Assembly: GCA_030752605.1 (NCBI GenBank)
Contig: JASMDX010000076.1
Location: 1-64,000 of the forward strand
Length of the DNA stretch: 64,000 nucleotides
Reading direction: 5' to 3'
DNA from: GCA-2731375 sp002731375
Lineage (GTDB): Bacteria; Pseudomonadota; Alphaproteobacteria; GCA-2731375
Shown: positions 1 to 8,833 of the stretch, one piece after another
Numbering within the stretch: position 1 is the first letter of the stretch
Layout of the letters: each line of letters opens with the position of its first letter
Notes under the pieces: generated by a model
Seen by the model: only the letters and a program-made list of their open reading frames with translations
Told to the model about the DNA's origin: nothing
Database searches by the model: none
Program-made: the position numbers and the translations under genes

Positions 1-872
1 ATACGCCCAAGCCGTCTAATCCGGAACGAGACGCTGTCTGGAAAGCGCAATTGGCGGGCTATTACGAGGAATATGGCATAGATCCCGATACACCGCTTGT
101 AGCCGCGAGCCGCGAGCCTTTCAGCGCGGAAGCATGCGAAATTGTCGAGGATCTGAAGCCGGAGGTCGTGAGCTTTCACTTTGGACTGCCAGCCCCGGTA
201 TTGCTGCAGCGGGTCAAAGCCACGGGCTGCCATGTCATGAGTTCCGCCACCACCTTGGCCGAGGCCCGCTGGTTGGAAGAGCGTGGCTGTGACGTGATCA
301 TTGCCCAGGGCGCCGAGGCGGGGGGGCATCGCGGCATGTTCTTGAGCGATGATATCGCAACCCAGGCCGGAACCATGGCCCTGGTGCCGCAAGTCGTCGA
401 TACGGTTACAGTGCCGGTCATCGCGGCGGGCGGTATCGGCGATGGTCGGGGTATCGCCGCCGCGTTCGCGCTGGGGGCGGTGGGGGCACAGATCGGCACC
501 GCCTATCTTTTCACGCCACAATCTCTGATCAGCGATCTGCACCGCGTAGCCTTGCACGCCGCCGTGCCCCCCGGTGCGGATGATCAGACCGCGCTGACCA
601 ATATTTTCTCGGGCAAGCCGGCGCGCAGCCTGATGAACCGCGTGATGCGCGAAATCGGGCCCATGTCCGACAAGGCGCCAGCGTTCCCGACGGCGGGCAG
701 CGCGCTGGCGCCTTTGAAAGCAAAGGCGGAAGCGGAAGGCGCGCCGGAATTTTCCTCCCTATGGTCGGGGCAGGCGGCAAAACTGGGACGCGCCATGGGG
801 GCCAGTGAATTGACCTGCCATCTGGCGGAGGATGCGGCACAATGCATCAAGACATTGACGATTTCCGAATAA
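1..872 (+). CDS. Nitronate monooxygenase family protein (5'-partial)
   Basis: The frame is open to the left edge of the window, so the first residues are missing and about 289 residues remain. The family (2-nitropropane dioxygenase-like) uses FMN to oxidise alkyl nitronates; relatives act as enoyl reductases. Visible are the GAEAGGHRG loop, with the histidine used as catalytic base in this family, and the glycine-rich FMN phosphate-binding stretch GGIGDGRGIAAAFALGA. The piece upstream of the TTG at 51 reads TPKPSNPERDAVWKAQ, which looks like normal family sequence, so that TTG is not the true start. It lies 21 bases before the DUF1326 gene and is probably in one transcript with it. A second, less similar family member lies at 3883-5007. 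Substrate unknown. Confidence 0.88.
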   Translation, partial: TPKPSNPERDAVWKAQLAGYYEEYGIDPDTPLVAASREPFSAEACEIVEDLKPEVVSFHFGLPAPVLLQRVKATGCHVMSSATTLAEARWLEERGCDVIIAQGAEAGGHRGMFLSDDIATQAGTMALVPQVVDTVTVPVIAAGGIGDGRGIAAAFALGAVGAQIGTAYLFTPQSLISDLHRVALHAAVPPGADDQTALTNIFSGKPARSLMNRVMREIGPMSDKAPAFPTAGSALAPLKAKAEAEGAPEFSSLWSGQAAKLGRAMGASELTCHLAEDAAQCIKTLTISE

Positions 873-893
873 GGCGACTGCGGAGGAAATAAC

Positions 894-1517
894 ATGGCGA
901 GTAAAAATTGGGCGATTAGCGGTGAATATATCGAAAGTTGCAATTGCGATTATTTGTGTCCCTGCATTTATACCAACCCACAAGAGGGCGCCACGGAAGA
1001 TCACTGCTATGCCCTGATGGCATTCCGTATCGATCAGGGAGAGAGCGGCGGTGTTGATTTGTCCGGCCAGAAAATCGCCCTAGTGATCCGTTCCGGTAAA
1101 GTCATGGCGGATGGCGGCTGGATCTTTGCCGGTGTGGTGGACGAGGGCGCGGACGAAGCCCAGCGCGCCGCCCTGGCGAAAATCGTCGCTGGCGAGGCCG
1201 GCGGACCATTGGGAATGATCCGTGACAATCTGGTTAGTGATTTTCGCGGTGTCGAGTACGCGGCGATTGAGTTCGTCAAGGACGGCCTGAAACAGAGCGT
1301 CAATATCCCCGGCATCATGTCCTACGAGATCGAAGGGGTGGCCTCCCGCAACGGCAGCGGCAATCCTTATTATATCGATAACGTGGGCCATCCCGCCAAT
1401 ACCCGCCTGGCCCTGGCGCGTTCCAAACACACCAAGGTCGAGGCCTTCGGCCTTGAACTGGATATGTTGGGTCAGGCCAACAACGGTCACTTCGCACCAT
1501 TTAGCTGGGCAGGCTAA
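894..1517 (+). CDS. DUF1326 domain-containing protein
   Basis: A 207-residue soluble protein of the DUF1326 family, of unknown biochemical function. The N-terminus carries the family's cysteine cluster CNCDYLCPC (residues 16-24, a CxC-x3-CxC arrangement), which suggests metal binding. A good ribosome site GGAGGA (882-887) sits 6 bases before the ATG and fixes the start. It follows the nitronate monooxygenase closely and is followed after 22 bases by a methyltransferase, so the three are likely co-transcribed. From memory, DUF1326 genes are often adjacent to a DUF2182 membrane protein gene; here the only DUF2182 gene in the window is 40 kb away and carries a frameshift near its start. Confidence 0.88.
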   Translation: MASKNWAISGEYIESCNCDYLCPCIYTNPQEGATEDHCYALMAFRIDQGESGGVDLSGQKIALVIRSGKVMADGGWIFAGVVDEGADEAQRAALAKIVAGEAGGPLGMIRDNLVSDFRGVEYAAIEFVKDGLKQSVNIPGIMSYEIEGVASRNGSGNPYYIDNVGHPANTRLALARSKHTKVEAFGLELDMLGQANNGHFAPFSWAG

Positions 1518-1539
1518 GGCATATTCAAAGAGAGGTTCC

Positions 1540-2625
1540 ATGACGAGCAATTCCGATACTACCGCCGCCTCGGTGGGGGACGACTCGCGCCGCTATTCCT
1601 TTACCGTTTGGAACTACCGCCAGGGGGAGATCGTGGCGGCGATGGTTTATCTGGGTAACGAGCTGGGCTTTTATAAGGCCATGGCCGGGGCAGGGCCTAT
1701 GACCGCTGAAGAATTGGCGCGGCGCTCGGGCCAGCATGAACGCTGGGTTTTGGAATGGTTGCGCCTGCAGGCGGCGGCGAAGTTGCTAGATTATTGTGGT
1801 GAAGAGCGTTTCGCGCTACCCGATGTGGCCATTGGTCTGTTGGTTGATGATAAGCACAAATCGTACCTAGCCAATGAATTTTCTGGGCCCGGCATGGCGG
1901 ATAATCTGGAACGCCTGTTCGAGAATTTTCGTACCGGCCTGGGCAACAGCTATGAAGAAGGTGGTCCCGAAGGCGCCCATCGCGGCGAATGCCGCCACTG
2001 GCAGGCGGCCCGCAACGATCTGATCCCGCGCATGATCCCGGCCCTGGCGGGGGTGGAAGAAAAGTTGCAGGCCGGCGCCTTGGCCGCCGACGTTGGCTGT
2101 GGCGACGGCGCGGCGGTGCTGACCATGGCGGAAACCTACCCCAACAGCCACATTGTCGGCATTGATGCTTCCCGTCATGCTGTCGCGCTAGTGGGCGAGA
2201 AGGCGGCCGAAATGGGCCTGGGCAATGTGGAACTGCGCCATGGCGATGGCGCCGATTTGCCGGCGGTGGCGACTTATGACTTTGTCATCACGCTGGACTG
2301 TATCCACGACATGACTCGGCCGGAGGCGGTGATCGCTGCCATCAAACGCAGCCTGAAACCAGATGGCATTTGGTTCATCAAGGATATCCGCTCCAAGCCC
2401 CGGTTTGAGGACAATCTGCGCAACCCCATGCTGGCAATGATGTATGGCTTTTCCCTGATGTCCTGCATGTCGTCCGCCATGTCTGAACCGGGAGGCGCGG
2501 GCCTGGGTACGCTTGGTTTCAATCCGGAGGTGGCAGAGCGCATGATCCGGGACGCCGGTTTCACGCAATTCCAGATGCATGACTTCAAGGATCCGGGCAA
2601 CCTTTATTATGAGGTTTGTCACTAG
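1540..2625 (+). CDS. SAM-dependent methyltransferase with N-terminal winged-helix domain
   Basis: 361 residues from the ATG at 1540, which follows AAGAGAGG at the proper distance; the frame is open further upstream but overlaps the DUF1326 gene. Residues about 20-95 form a winged-helix-like domain (GEIVAAMVYLGNELGFYKAM, then AEELARRSG), as in Rv2258c-type methyltransferases. The class I Rossmann domain starts with motif I VGCGDGAAVL near residue 184, followed by the acidic VGIDAS strand and a D-C-I-H-D post-motif near residue 250. The acceptor is unknown. It ends 4 bases inside the convergent, broken histidine phosphatase gene. Confidence 0.85.
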   Translation: MTSNSDTTAASVGDDSRRYSFTVWNYRQGEIVAAMVYLGNELGFYKAMAGAGPMTAEELARRSGQHERWVLEWLRLQAAAKLLDYCGEERFALPDVAIGLLVDDKHKSYLANEFSGPGMADNLERLFENFRTGLGNSYEEGGPEGAHRGECRHWQAARNDLIPRMIPALAGVEEKLQAGALAADVGCGDGAAVLTMAETYPNSHIVGIDASRHAVALVGEKAAEMGLGNVELRHGDGADLPAVATYDFVITLDCIHDMTRPEAVIAAIKRSLKPDGIWFIKDIRSKPRFEDNLRNPMLAMMYGFSLMSCMSSAMSEPGGAGLGTLGFNPEVAERMIRDAGFTQFQMHDFKDPGNLYYEVCH

Positions 2626-3179
2626 CCGACTACTGTCTCCAGCGTTTCGCCCAGCTCCAGCAAGGAGAGACTCGCGCCGTCGGTCTCCATCGCGGTTATG
2701 GAGCAATTGTTGGGACGGAACTCAGTTAGCCGGCTGTCGTTTGGGGCCGCGCCGACGGCCACGTTGATGGCGACGAAGTGGCTGACCACGACGGTGTCTT
2801 GCCCCACACCAAGCAAGGTATCCAGCAACGCCTGACGCCAAGGCAACAGTCAGGCTTCGGATTGGGTGACGAAGTTCCAGGTGCGGGCCATGGTCTCGCG
2901 CAGCCACTGCCGCCGCGCGTCCAATTCATCGCTGGGCGAGGGGATTTCGCGGATCGCGGGGACCACGTCGCCCGTCACATTCCAGGCGGTCTCCAGCGGT
3001 TGTGCGGTCTCCCGCGTACGGCGCAGTGGAGATACGATCATGGACAGCGGACCCAAGGGCGCCAGGGTAGCGGCCATTTCAGTGGCTTGCCGGCGACCCA
3101 ATTCACTCAATCCGGGATCATTCTCGTTAATGCGATGGCCGGTGTCCTGGCCATGGCGCACCAGATACAGTTTCGCCAT
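2622..3179 (-). pseudogene. Histidine phosphatase (phosphoglycerate mutase-like), interrupted by TGA
   Basis: The start is intact: MAKLYLVRHGQ contains the RHG phosphohistidine motif (residues 8-10), and SPLRRTRET supplies the second arginine. After residue 109 the frame meets a TGA (2850-2852) and then continues in the same frame for 75 codons with the expected C-terminal half, including VVVSHFVA with the second catalytic histidine. The protein would be about 185 residues, normal for the family. The stop most simply derives from TGG or CGA by one transition. A short hairpin follows the TGA, but this family is not known to contain selenocysteine and the position is not catalytic. The ATG overlaps the upstream PPOX stop by one base, so translational coupling is likely. 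Confidence 0.75.
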
Positions 3180-3814
3180 CAGTACATTCGCTCCCTGACA
3201 CTTTTCTGCACATAGGCTTCAAGTTCTTTGCCCGACTGCGCCGCGCCGATCTGATCCTTGATCATATGCCCCAGGGGCGGCATGGCCGTCTTGCGCTCTA
3301 CTTTGTAGTCATCATCCCACAGGCGTGAGCGCACCAGCGCCTTGGAGCATTGAAACAATACCTCCTCGACGGCGACCAGAATGCCGGTCCTGGGCACCTT
3401 GCCCCGTACTTCGAATTCGGCCAGGACGTCCGCGTCGGTACAGAGGCGCGCCTGACCATTGACACGTAAGGTTTCATTCACACCTGGCACCAGAAATAGC
3501 AAACCGATGTATGGATTTCTGGTGATGTTGGCGGAGGTGTCCAGGCGGTTGTTGCCGATACGGTCGGGGATCAACAAGGTATGGTCATCCAAAACCTTGA
3601 CGAAACCGGGGGCATCGCCGCGCGGTGAAACGTCTCCTGGACCTGAGGGATCAGCCGAGGCGATGCAAAGGAATGGTGATAATTCAATAAAGCGCCGGCT
3701 GTGTGGTTCCAGGTTGGGAATGGCCTTGGCTGCCGCCAGCGGATTAACTTCGTTGTGCAGGCTGCGCAGTTCATCTTCGTCCTTGACGAAATCATCGGGT
3801 TTTCCGTCCGCCAT
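3179..3814 (-). CDS. PPOX-class FMN-binding protein (MSMEG_1061-like)
   Basis: 211 residues. The central region has the pyridoxamine-phosphate-oxidase-like split-barrel sequence: FLCIASADPSG, then DVSPRGDAPGFV and LLIPDRIGNNRLDT, followed by NPYIGLLFLVPG. This pattern is typical of the TIGR04025/MSMEG_1061 type of flavin-binding PPOX proteins, whose physiological substrates are mostly unknown. The C-terminal third, after VPRTGILVAVEE, is helical and carries the usual LFQCSKALVRSRLW. The gene heads a two-gene unit with the broken histidine phosphatase (one-base overlap) and diverges from the nitronate monooxygenase gene at 3883. Confidence 0.85.
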   Translation of the reverse strand: MADGKPDDFVKDEDELRSLHNEVNPLAAAKAIPNLEPHSRRFIELSPFLCIASADPSGPGDVSPRGDAPGFVKVLDDHTLLIPDRIGNNRLDTSANITRNPYIGLLFLVPGVNETLRVNGQARLCTDADVLAEFEVRGKVPRTGILVAVEEVLFQCSKALVRSRLWDDDYKVERKTAMPPLGHMIKDQIGAAQSGKELEAYVQKSVRERMY

Positions 3815-3882
3815 TACTAGCTCCTTTTGATAATTCCGAGTTACGATATAGCACCCTGAACCACTTGTAGAGAAGTCTCCCC

Positions 3883-5007
3883 ATGAGCCGCCCCATCCTG
3901 CGTACCGAGCTTTGCGACCTTCTGGACATTGAATATCCCATAATGCTGGCCGGCATGGGTGTTTGGGGTATGGGAACGCCGCCCGAGCTGGTGGCGGCGG
4001 TCTCCGATGCGGGCGGCCTTGGCGTTCTGGGCGGTTCCGCGCTGGAGCCCGAGGAAGTCCGGCGGCGCATTCAGCGGGTGCGCCAGTTGACCGACAAACC
4101 TTTCGGCGTCGATCTGTTGTTGCCGGCTTCCCTAGCGGCTGCCTCGACCACTCGGACTGGAGTGTGGAAGGAGTTGGCCAAGAACCATCCCGAACATGTC
4201 AAATTCATGCATGGCCTGCTGGACAGGTTTGAATTGGCACCGGTGCCCGTGGACAATGATTTAGTCAATTCCGATGTATATGCGGAGGCGCAGATCCAGG
4301 TCGTGTTGGAGGAAGAGGTGCCTGTTTTTGCCGCCGGCCTGGGTGATCCGGCCCGTGTTGTTCCCCGTGCGCGCGATCAGGGCATGAAGGTGATCGGCCT
4401 GGCCGGCACTATGCGCAATGCGGAACGCAACCGGGATGCAGGCGTCGATATCGTGGTCTGCCAGGGCACCGAAGGGGGCGGTCATACGGGTCCGGTCGCG
4501 ACCCTGCCCCTGGTCGCCCAGACGGTGGATGCGGTGGCCCCGGTTCCAGTGGTTGCGGCGGGCGGCATTAGCGGCGGCAAGGGCATTGCCGCCGCATTGA
4601 CCTTAGGCGCCATCGGGGTCTGGATGGGCACGGCTTTTCTGGTGGCCGAAGAATGTGGCCTGCCGAACGTGGTCAAGGATGACATCATAGATGGCAAGGC
4701 CACGGATTTTCGCGTTTCGCAAGCCTGGACCGGCAAAACCCTGCGTGCCAAACGCAGCGTCATCACCGATGCCTGGGCCGAGGCAGGGTTGGAACCCCTA
4801 CCATCGCCTCACCAGCGTGTTCTGATGGAAGATTTTTTGAGTGCGGCGATCGATGCCGGGCGTTGGGATCTGTATATGAACGCCGCCGGACAGGGCGCGG
4901 GCATGCTGGGTGAACGCCGCCCCGCCGCCGAGATCGTGGCCGATTTGGCCGCAGGTACCGTTAAGGCGCTAACGGAAATCCCGCAACGGGTCGAATTCTC
5001 TGCGTAA
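3883..5007 (+). CDS. Nitronate monooxygenase family protein
   Basis: A complete 374-residue FMN-dependent TIM-barrel protein. Seen are the N-terminal YPIMLAGMGVWG, VAAVSDAGGLGVLGG, the CQGTEGGGHTG loop carrying the family histidine, and the phosphate-binding GGISGGKGIAAALTLGAIG. It is only moderately similar to the partial family member at the window start, so it is not a recent tandem copy. Members oxidise nitronates or act as flavin reductases or dehydrogenases; the actual substrate cannot be read from the sequence. It has its own upstream gap of about 70 bases after the divergent PPOX gene. Confidence 0.88.
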   Translation: MSRPILRTELCDLLDIEYPIMLAGMGVWGMGTPPELVAAVSDAGGLGVLGGSALEPEEVRRRIQRVRQLTDKPFGVDLLLPASLAAASTTRTGVWKELAKNHPEHVKFMHGLLDRFELAPVPVDNDLVNSDVYAEAQIQVVLEEEVPVFAAGLGDPARVVPRARDQGMKVIGLAGTMRNAERNRDAGVDIVVCQGTEGGGHTGPVATLPLVAQTVDAVAPVPVVAAGGISGGKGIAAALTLGAIGVWMGTAFLVAEECGLPNVVKDDIIDGKATDFRVSQAWTGKTLRAKRSVITDAWAEAGLEPLPSPHQRVLMEDFLSAAIDAGRWDLYMNAAGQGAGMLGERRPAAEIVADLAAGTVKALTEIPQRVEFSA

Positions 5008-5243
5008 TCGAATTCGGCGCTATTTCTTGATGACGTTGATCTCTGCCTCTGGATTGTTCAGAGCTTCGGTTCGCCAAATTGATTGGTTATATTAGCTTCG
5101 CCGCCGGCAAAATTGAACCGTGACAATAACGTTCGCTTTCGCCGCTTCCCGGCCCCCTATTTCGTGCTATGAAGCGGCAAGTGAAAATTAAAGCGATGTG
5201 CCGCCTGACTTTCGGGCTGGCGCGAAAACGGGAGAACCTGAGT

Positions 5244-7334
5244 ATGTCGGATGTAATTGACTTCACGAAACGGGGCGCCATCGGCGTCATCACCGTCAAC
5301 AACCCGCCGGTCAACGCGTTGAGCGCCGCCGTCCGCGATGGGTTGGGCGAGGCCTTTGACAAAGGGCAAGCCGATCCCGACATCAAGGCCATGGTCCTCG
5401 TCGGCGGTGGCCGGACGTTTATTGCCGGTGCCGATATTCGTGAATTCGGCAAACCGCCCCAAGGCAAGCCATTTGCCGAGGTGCTGGGCGGCATGGAAAA
5501 TAGCTCCAAGATCATCGTCGCCGCGATCCACGGCACGGCACTGGGTGGCGGTTTGGAAACCGCGATGTGCTGCCATTACCGTTTCGCCGTGCCTGCCGCC
5601 TTGGTCGGTCTGCCGGAAGTGAAGCTGGGCCTGCTGCCCGGCGCCGGCGGCACGCAGCGGCTGCCCCGTCTGGTGGGCGTTCCCAAGGCACTGGATTTGA
5701 TCACCTCGGGCGATTTCGTGCCTGCCCCCCAGGCCAAGGAACTGGGCATTATTGACGAGGTTGGCGACGATCCGTTGGAAGGCGCGATTGCCTTCGCCGA
5801 AAAGCTGGTGGCGGAAGATGCGCCCCTGCGCAAGATTCGCGATCTGCCTTGTGAGGCCGAGGCCGGCGTGTTCGATGCCTACCGCAAGGCCAACGCGCGG
5901 AAGTTCCGCGGCTTTTTCGCACCTTGGAAAAACATAGATTGCGTCGAGGCGGCGGCCACCCTGCCTTTCGACGAAGGCATCGCACGGGAGCGCGAGTTGT
6001 TCACCGAATGCGTGACGTCGCCCGAGAGCGCGGCCCAGCGCCATGTCTTCTTCGCCGAGCGTGAGGTGGCGAAAATACCTGACGTGCCAAAAAATACACC
6101 CATGAAGGACATTAAGAGGATTGCCATGATCGGCGCCGGCACCATGGGTGGCGGCATTGCCATGAACTTCGCCAATGCGGGTATCCCCGTATTGATGGTC
6201 GAGGTCGCCCAGGAAAACCTGGACAAAGGTATGGGCATTATCGAACGCAATTATGCCAACACGGTGAAAAAAGGCCGCTTAAGCCGGGACAAGATGGACC
6301 AGCGCATGGCCTTGTTCTCCACCACCACGGACTTCGCCGATATTGCTGATGCGGATCTGGTGATCGAAGCGGTGTTCGAGAAGATGGAGTTGAAGAAAGA
6401 GATCTTCGCCAAACTGGACCAGCACGCCAAGCCCGGCGCGGTTCTCGCATCGAACACGTCTACCCTGGATATTGACGAAATCGCCTCGGCCACCAAGCGG
6501 CCCGAAGCGGTGATCGGCATGCATTTCTTTTCGCCGGCCAACGTCATGCGCCTGTTGGAAGTGGTGCGCGGCAAGGACTCGTCCGCCGAAACCATCGCCA
6601 CCGCCATGGGCATCGGCCGCAAGGTTGGCAAAATTTCGGTTCTGGTGGGCAACTGCTTTGGCTTTGTTGGTAACCGCATGCTGCACGGCTATACCGGCGA
6701 GGGCACATTCCTGTTGGAAACCGGCGCCTTGCCGCAACAGGTGGATGCTGCGATCTACAACTTTGGCCTGGCCATGGGCCCGTTCGCCATGGGCGACATG
6801 GCGGGCCTAGACGTGGGTTGGCTGGTGCGTAAGGCGCGCGCGGCGGACCGCCCCACCAACGAGGAATATGGCGGGACTATTCCGGATCGTATTTGCGAGT
6901 TGGGCCGCTATGGCCAGAAGACCGCAGGTGGCTACTACGACTATGCTGAGGGTGACCGTACGCCGATCCCCAACGCCGAGGTCCAGGCCATTATTGAGCA
7001 GGTCTCGAAAGATAAGAATATCGAGCGTCAGGACTACGATGACGAAGAGATCGTCAAGCGCGCCCTGTATCCGTTGATCAACATCGGGGCGCAGATCCTG
7101 GACGAGGGCATGGCGATGCGGCCCTCGGACATCGATATCATCTACATCAACGGCTACGGCTTCCCCGCTTATAAGGGCGGGCCGATGCATTGGGCGGATT
7201 CCATCGGTCTGGACAGAGTCCTGGCCGACATGAAGCGCTTCCATGCAGCCTATGGCGAACGCTGGCGCCCGGCGCCGTTGCTGGAAAAGCTGGCCGCCGA
7301 AGGCAAAAGCTTCGCGGACTATCAGGCGGTTTAG
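5244..7334 (+). CDS. Bifunctional enoyl-CoA hydratase / 3-hydroxyacyl-CoA dehydrogenase (FadJ-like)
   Basis: 696 residues from the ATG at 5244, preceded by GGGAGA (5230-5235); the open frame upstream lacks a ribosome site. Residues 1-190 form a crotonase domain with oxyanion-hole segments AGADIREF (about 64) and GTALGGGLETA (about 97), and the PEVKLGLLPGAGGTQRLPR stretch carrying catalytic acids. Residues about 290-480 form the NAD-binding domain (MIGAGTMGGGI) with HFFSPANVMRLLEVV around the catalytic histidine. The C-terminal dehydrogenase domain follows. The enzyme hydrates 2-enoyl-CoA and oxidises the 3-hydroxyacyl-CoA in beta-oxidation. No thiolase gene is next to it. A strong terminator follows directly. 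Confidence 0.92.
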   Translation: MSDVIDFTKRGAIGVITVNNPPVNALSAAVRDGLGEAFDKGQADPDIKAMVLVGGGRTFIAGADIREFGKPPQGKPFAEVLGGMENSSKIIVAAIHGTALGGGLETAMCCHYRFAVPAALVGLPEVKLGLLPGAGGTQRLPRLVGVPKALDLITSGDFVPAPQAKELGIIDEVGDDPLEGAIAFAEKLVAEDAPLRKIRDLPCEAEAGVFDAYRKANARKFRGFFAPWKNIDCVEAAATLPFDEGIARERELFTECVTSPESAAQRHVFFAEREVAKIPDVPKNTPMKDIKRIAMIGAGTMGGGIAMNFANAGIPVLMVEVAQENLDKGMGIIERNYANTVKKGRLSRDKMDQRMALFSTTTDFADIADADLVIEAVFEKMELKKEIFAKLDQHAKPGAVLASNTSTLDIDEIASATKRPEAVIGMHFFSPANVMRLLEVVRGKDSSAETIATAMGIGRKVGKISVLVGNCFGFVGNRMLHGYTGEGTFLLETGALPQQVDAAIYNFGLAMGPFAMGDMAGLDVGWLVRKARAADRPTNEEYGGTIPDRICELGRYGQKTAGGYYDYAEGDRTPIPNAEVQAIIEQVSKDKNIERQDYDDEEIVKRALYPLINIGAQILDEGMAMRPSDIDIIYINGYGFPAYKGGPMHWADSIGLDRVLADMKRFHAAYGERWRPAPLLEKLAAEGKSFADYQAV

Positions 7335-7352
7335 GCTACCTTGAGGATAAAA

Positions 7353-7388
7353 GAAAGCCCCTCTGCCAGATGGCAGGAGGGCTTTTCT
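7353..7388 (+). terminator. Rho-independent terminator after the FadJ-like gene
   Basis: An inverted repeat, AAAGCCC...GGGCTTT with a further TCTGCCA/TGGCAG(G)A arm and a GA loop, ends in TTTTCTT. It lies 19 bases after the stop codon. The A-rich left flank means it may also serve the convergent RraA-type gene ending at 7412. Confidence 0.85.
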
Positions 7389-7411
7389 TATGCCGGAATG
7401 GCGGATCGCTG

Positions 7412-8122
7412 CTAATGAATTTCGTTTGAATCTGCCATGGCCCGGCCCAGGGCTTCGACGTCGAAGTCCGGTTGGCGGCAAGCTTCCAGGATTACCGCTT
7501 CACGGCGTTCCAATAGTTTGCAGGCTGCTGGGACCTCTCGGGCGACGTCGTGGGGGATGACCACGGCGCCGTGGCGGTCGGCGTGTACCAGATCGCCGGA
7601 ACTGACCAGCATACCCGAGACATTTACGTCCAGATCGAACGCTTCCAGATGCACATGGGCGTGTGACGGCCCGATGCGGTCGGCGATGAACTGGAAACCT
7701 GGCGCGCAGGCATCAATGTCACGGACCGAGCCGTCGGTGACCACGCCTTGGCAGCCCAGGTTAATATGGATGGTGGACTGAACCTCGCCCCAAAAGGCGC
7801 CATAGGCTCGGCGCGGACCATCCAGGTCCTGAATGATGGCGACGGTCGGGCTTTTGCCTTTCGCTACGTAACGGTAATAGTTCAGGCGCTGGTCGCGGGC
7901 TTCGGCGGCCGGCAGCGTGCCGGGCTGGAAGGCGCGGATGGTAGCGGTACGGGCATAACCAACGATGGGGGGCAGATCAGGAAAGGCACAAACCAACGGC
8001 TCCACCGTGAAGCCGATAGCCCGGCGTTCCGGCGAGGTGACCTCCAGGGCATTGCAGATGGTTGGTGTGTCCCAGGCGCGCAGGGCGGCTAGTTCGTCTT
8101 CGTTTAGCGGTTTGTCGGTCAT
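7412..8122 (-). CDS. RraA-family protein, probable 4-hydroxy-4-methyl-2-oxoglutarate aldolase type
   Basis: 236 residues of the RraA-like fold. The key segment CQGVVTDGSVRDID (about residues 125-138) contains the Arg-Asp pair that in HMG/CHA aldolases binds substrate and the divalent metal. The same fold also includes the RNase E regulator RraA, but the length and catabolic context favour an aldolase or decarboxylase, for example for hydroxymethyl-oxoglutarate-like acids from protocatechuate or gallate breakdown. It begins 9 bases after livF, so it is almost certainly the last gene of the Liv operon. This suggests that the operon imports a substrate whose breakdown needs this enzyme; that is inference. 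Confidence 0.82.
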   Translation of the reverse strand: MTDKPLNEDELAALRAWDTPTICNALEVTSPERRAIGFTVEPLVCAFPDLPPIVGYARTATIRAFQPGTLPAAEARDQRLNYYRYVAKGKSPTVAIIQDLDGPRRAYGAFWGEVQSTIHINLGCQGVVTDGSVRDIDACAPGFQFIADRIGPSHAHVHLEAFDLDVNVSGMLVSSGDLVHADRHGAVVIPHDVAREVPAACKLLERREAVILEACRQPDFDVEALGRAMADSNEIH

Positions 8123-8131
8123 GAGGCTAAA

Positions 8132-8833
8132 TCAAACTCCTAGTAATTGGTGCTGGACATCCGGGTTGGCGCGTAGTTCCGTTGAATTACCGCTCCAGAC
8201 CAGATGGCCCTTTTCCACGATGAAGTGGCGGTCGCAAATTTTGGTCAAGGCCTCAACATTCTTGTCGATCACCAGAATAGCCTGACCTACGTCTTTCAGG
8301 CCCGCCAGACAAGACCAGATTTCAGTCCGGATCAAGGGGGCGAGGCCTTCCGTGGCCTCGTCCAGCAATAATAGTTTCGGATTGGTCATCAGGGCGCGGC
8401 CAATGGCCAGCATTTGCTGTTCCCCACCTGAAAGCTGATCGCCCATGCTGCTCTGGCGGTCCTCCAGCCGGGGGAACAGCCCGTACACACGTGCCAGCGT
8501 CCAAGGCTCCCGCGCGCCGTCACCGGGCCGCGTGGTGGCGATTAGATTTTCCCGTACGGTAAGGTTGGGAAAGATTTGCCGCCCTTCAGGTACCAGGCCC
8601 AGGCCAAGTTTGGCGACGCGATAAGGTGCCAGGCCACGCAGTTCGTGATCCAAGAAACGTACACTGCCCGCCTGTGGCTCAAGCAGGCCCATGATGCTTC
8701 TGATCGTGGTGGTCTTGCCCATGCCGTTGCGGCCCATCAGGCTGACAACCTCTCCGACCCCGACTTCCAGGCTCATGCCGAACAGGGCCTGGCTTTGGCC
8801 GTAGTAGGCGTCAATGCGGTCAACCTCAAGCAT
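8132..8833 (-). CDS. livF: Branched-chain amino acid-type ABC transporter ATPase LivF
   Basis: 233 residues from the ATG at 8833. The frame is open further upstream, but that part only overlaps livG in another frame. Walker A GRNGMGKTT lies at residues 34-42, the signature is LSGGEQQ, and Walker B is LLLLDEATEGLAP. The closing HxxxxxKGHLVWSG segment is typical of LivF. It energises uptake together with LivG, LivH, LivM and the binding protein encoded upstream. The start lies 8 bases inside livG, which implies coupled translation. Substrate could be a branched-chain amino acid, another amide or an aromatic acid; this cannot be read from the ATPase. Confidence 0.9.
   Translation of the reverse strand: MLEVDRIDAYYGQSQALFGMSLEVGVGEVVSLMGRNGMGKTTTIRSIMGLLEPQAGSVRFLDHELRGLAPYRVAKLGLGLVPEGRQIFPNLTVRENLIATTRPGDGAREPWTLARVYGLFPRLEDRQSSMGDQLSGGEQQMLAIGRALMTNPKLLLLDEATEGLAPLIRTEIWSCLAGLKDVGQAILVIDKNVEALTKICDRHFIVEKGHLVWSGNSTELRANPDVQHQLLGV

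Noticed and set aside
2850..2852. Alternative genetic code in which TGA encodes tryptophan
   Set aside because: Many intact genes in the window end with TGA in tight operons (for example the PPOX, livG, livM and PhnD-like genes), and other broken genes carry TAG and TAA, so the standard bacterial code applies, with selenocysteine as the only likely special use.
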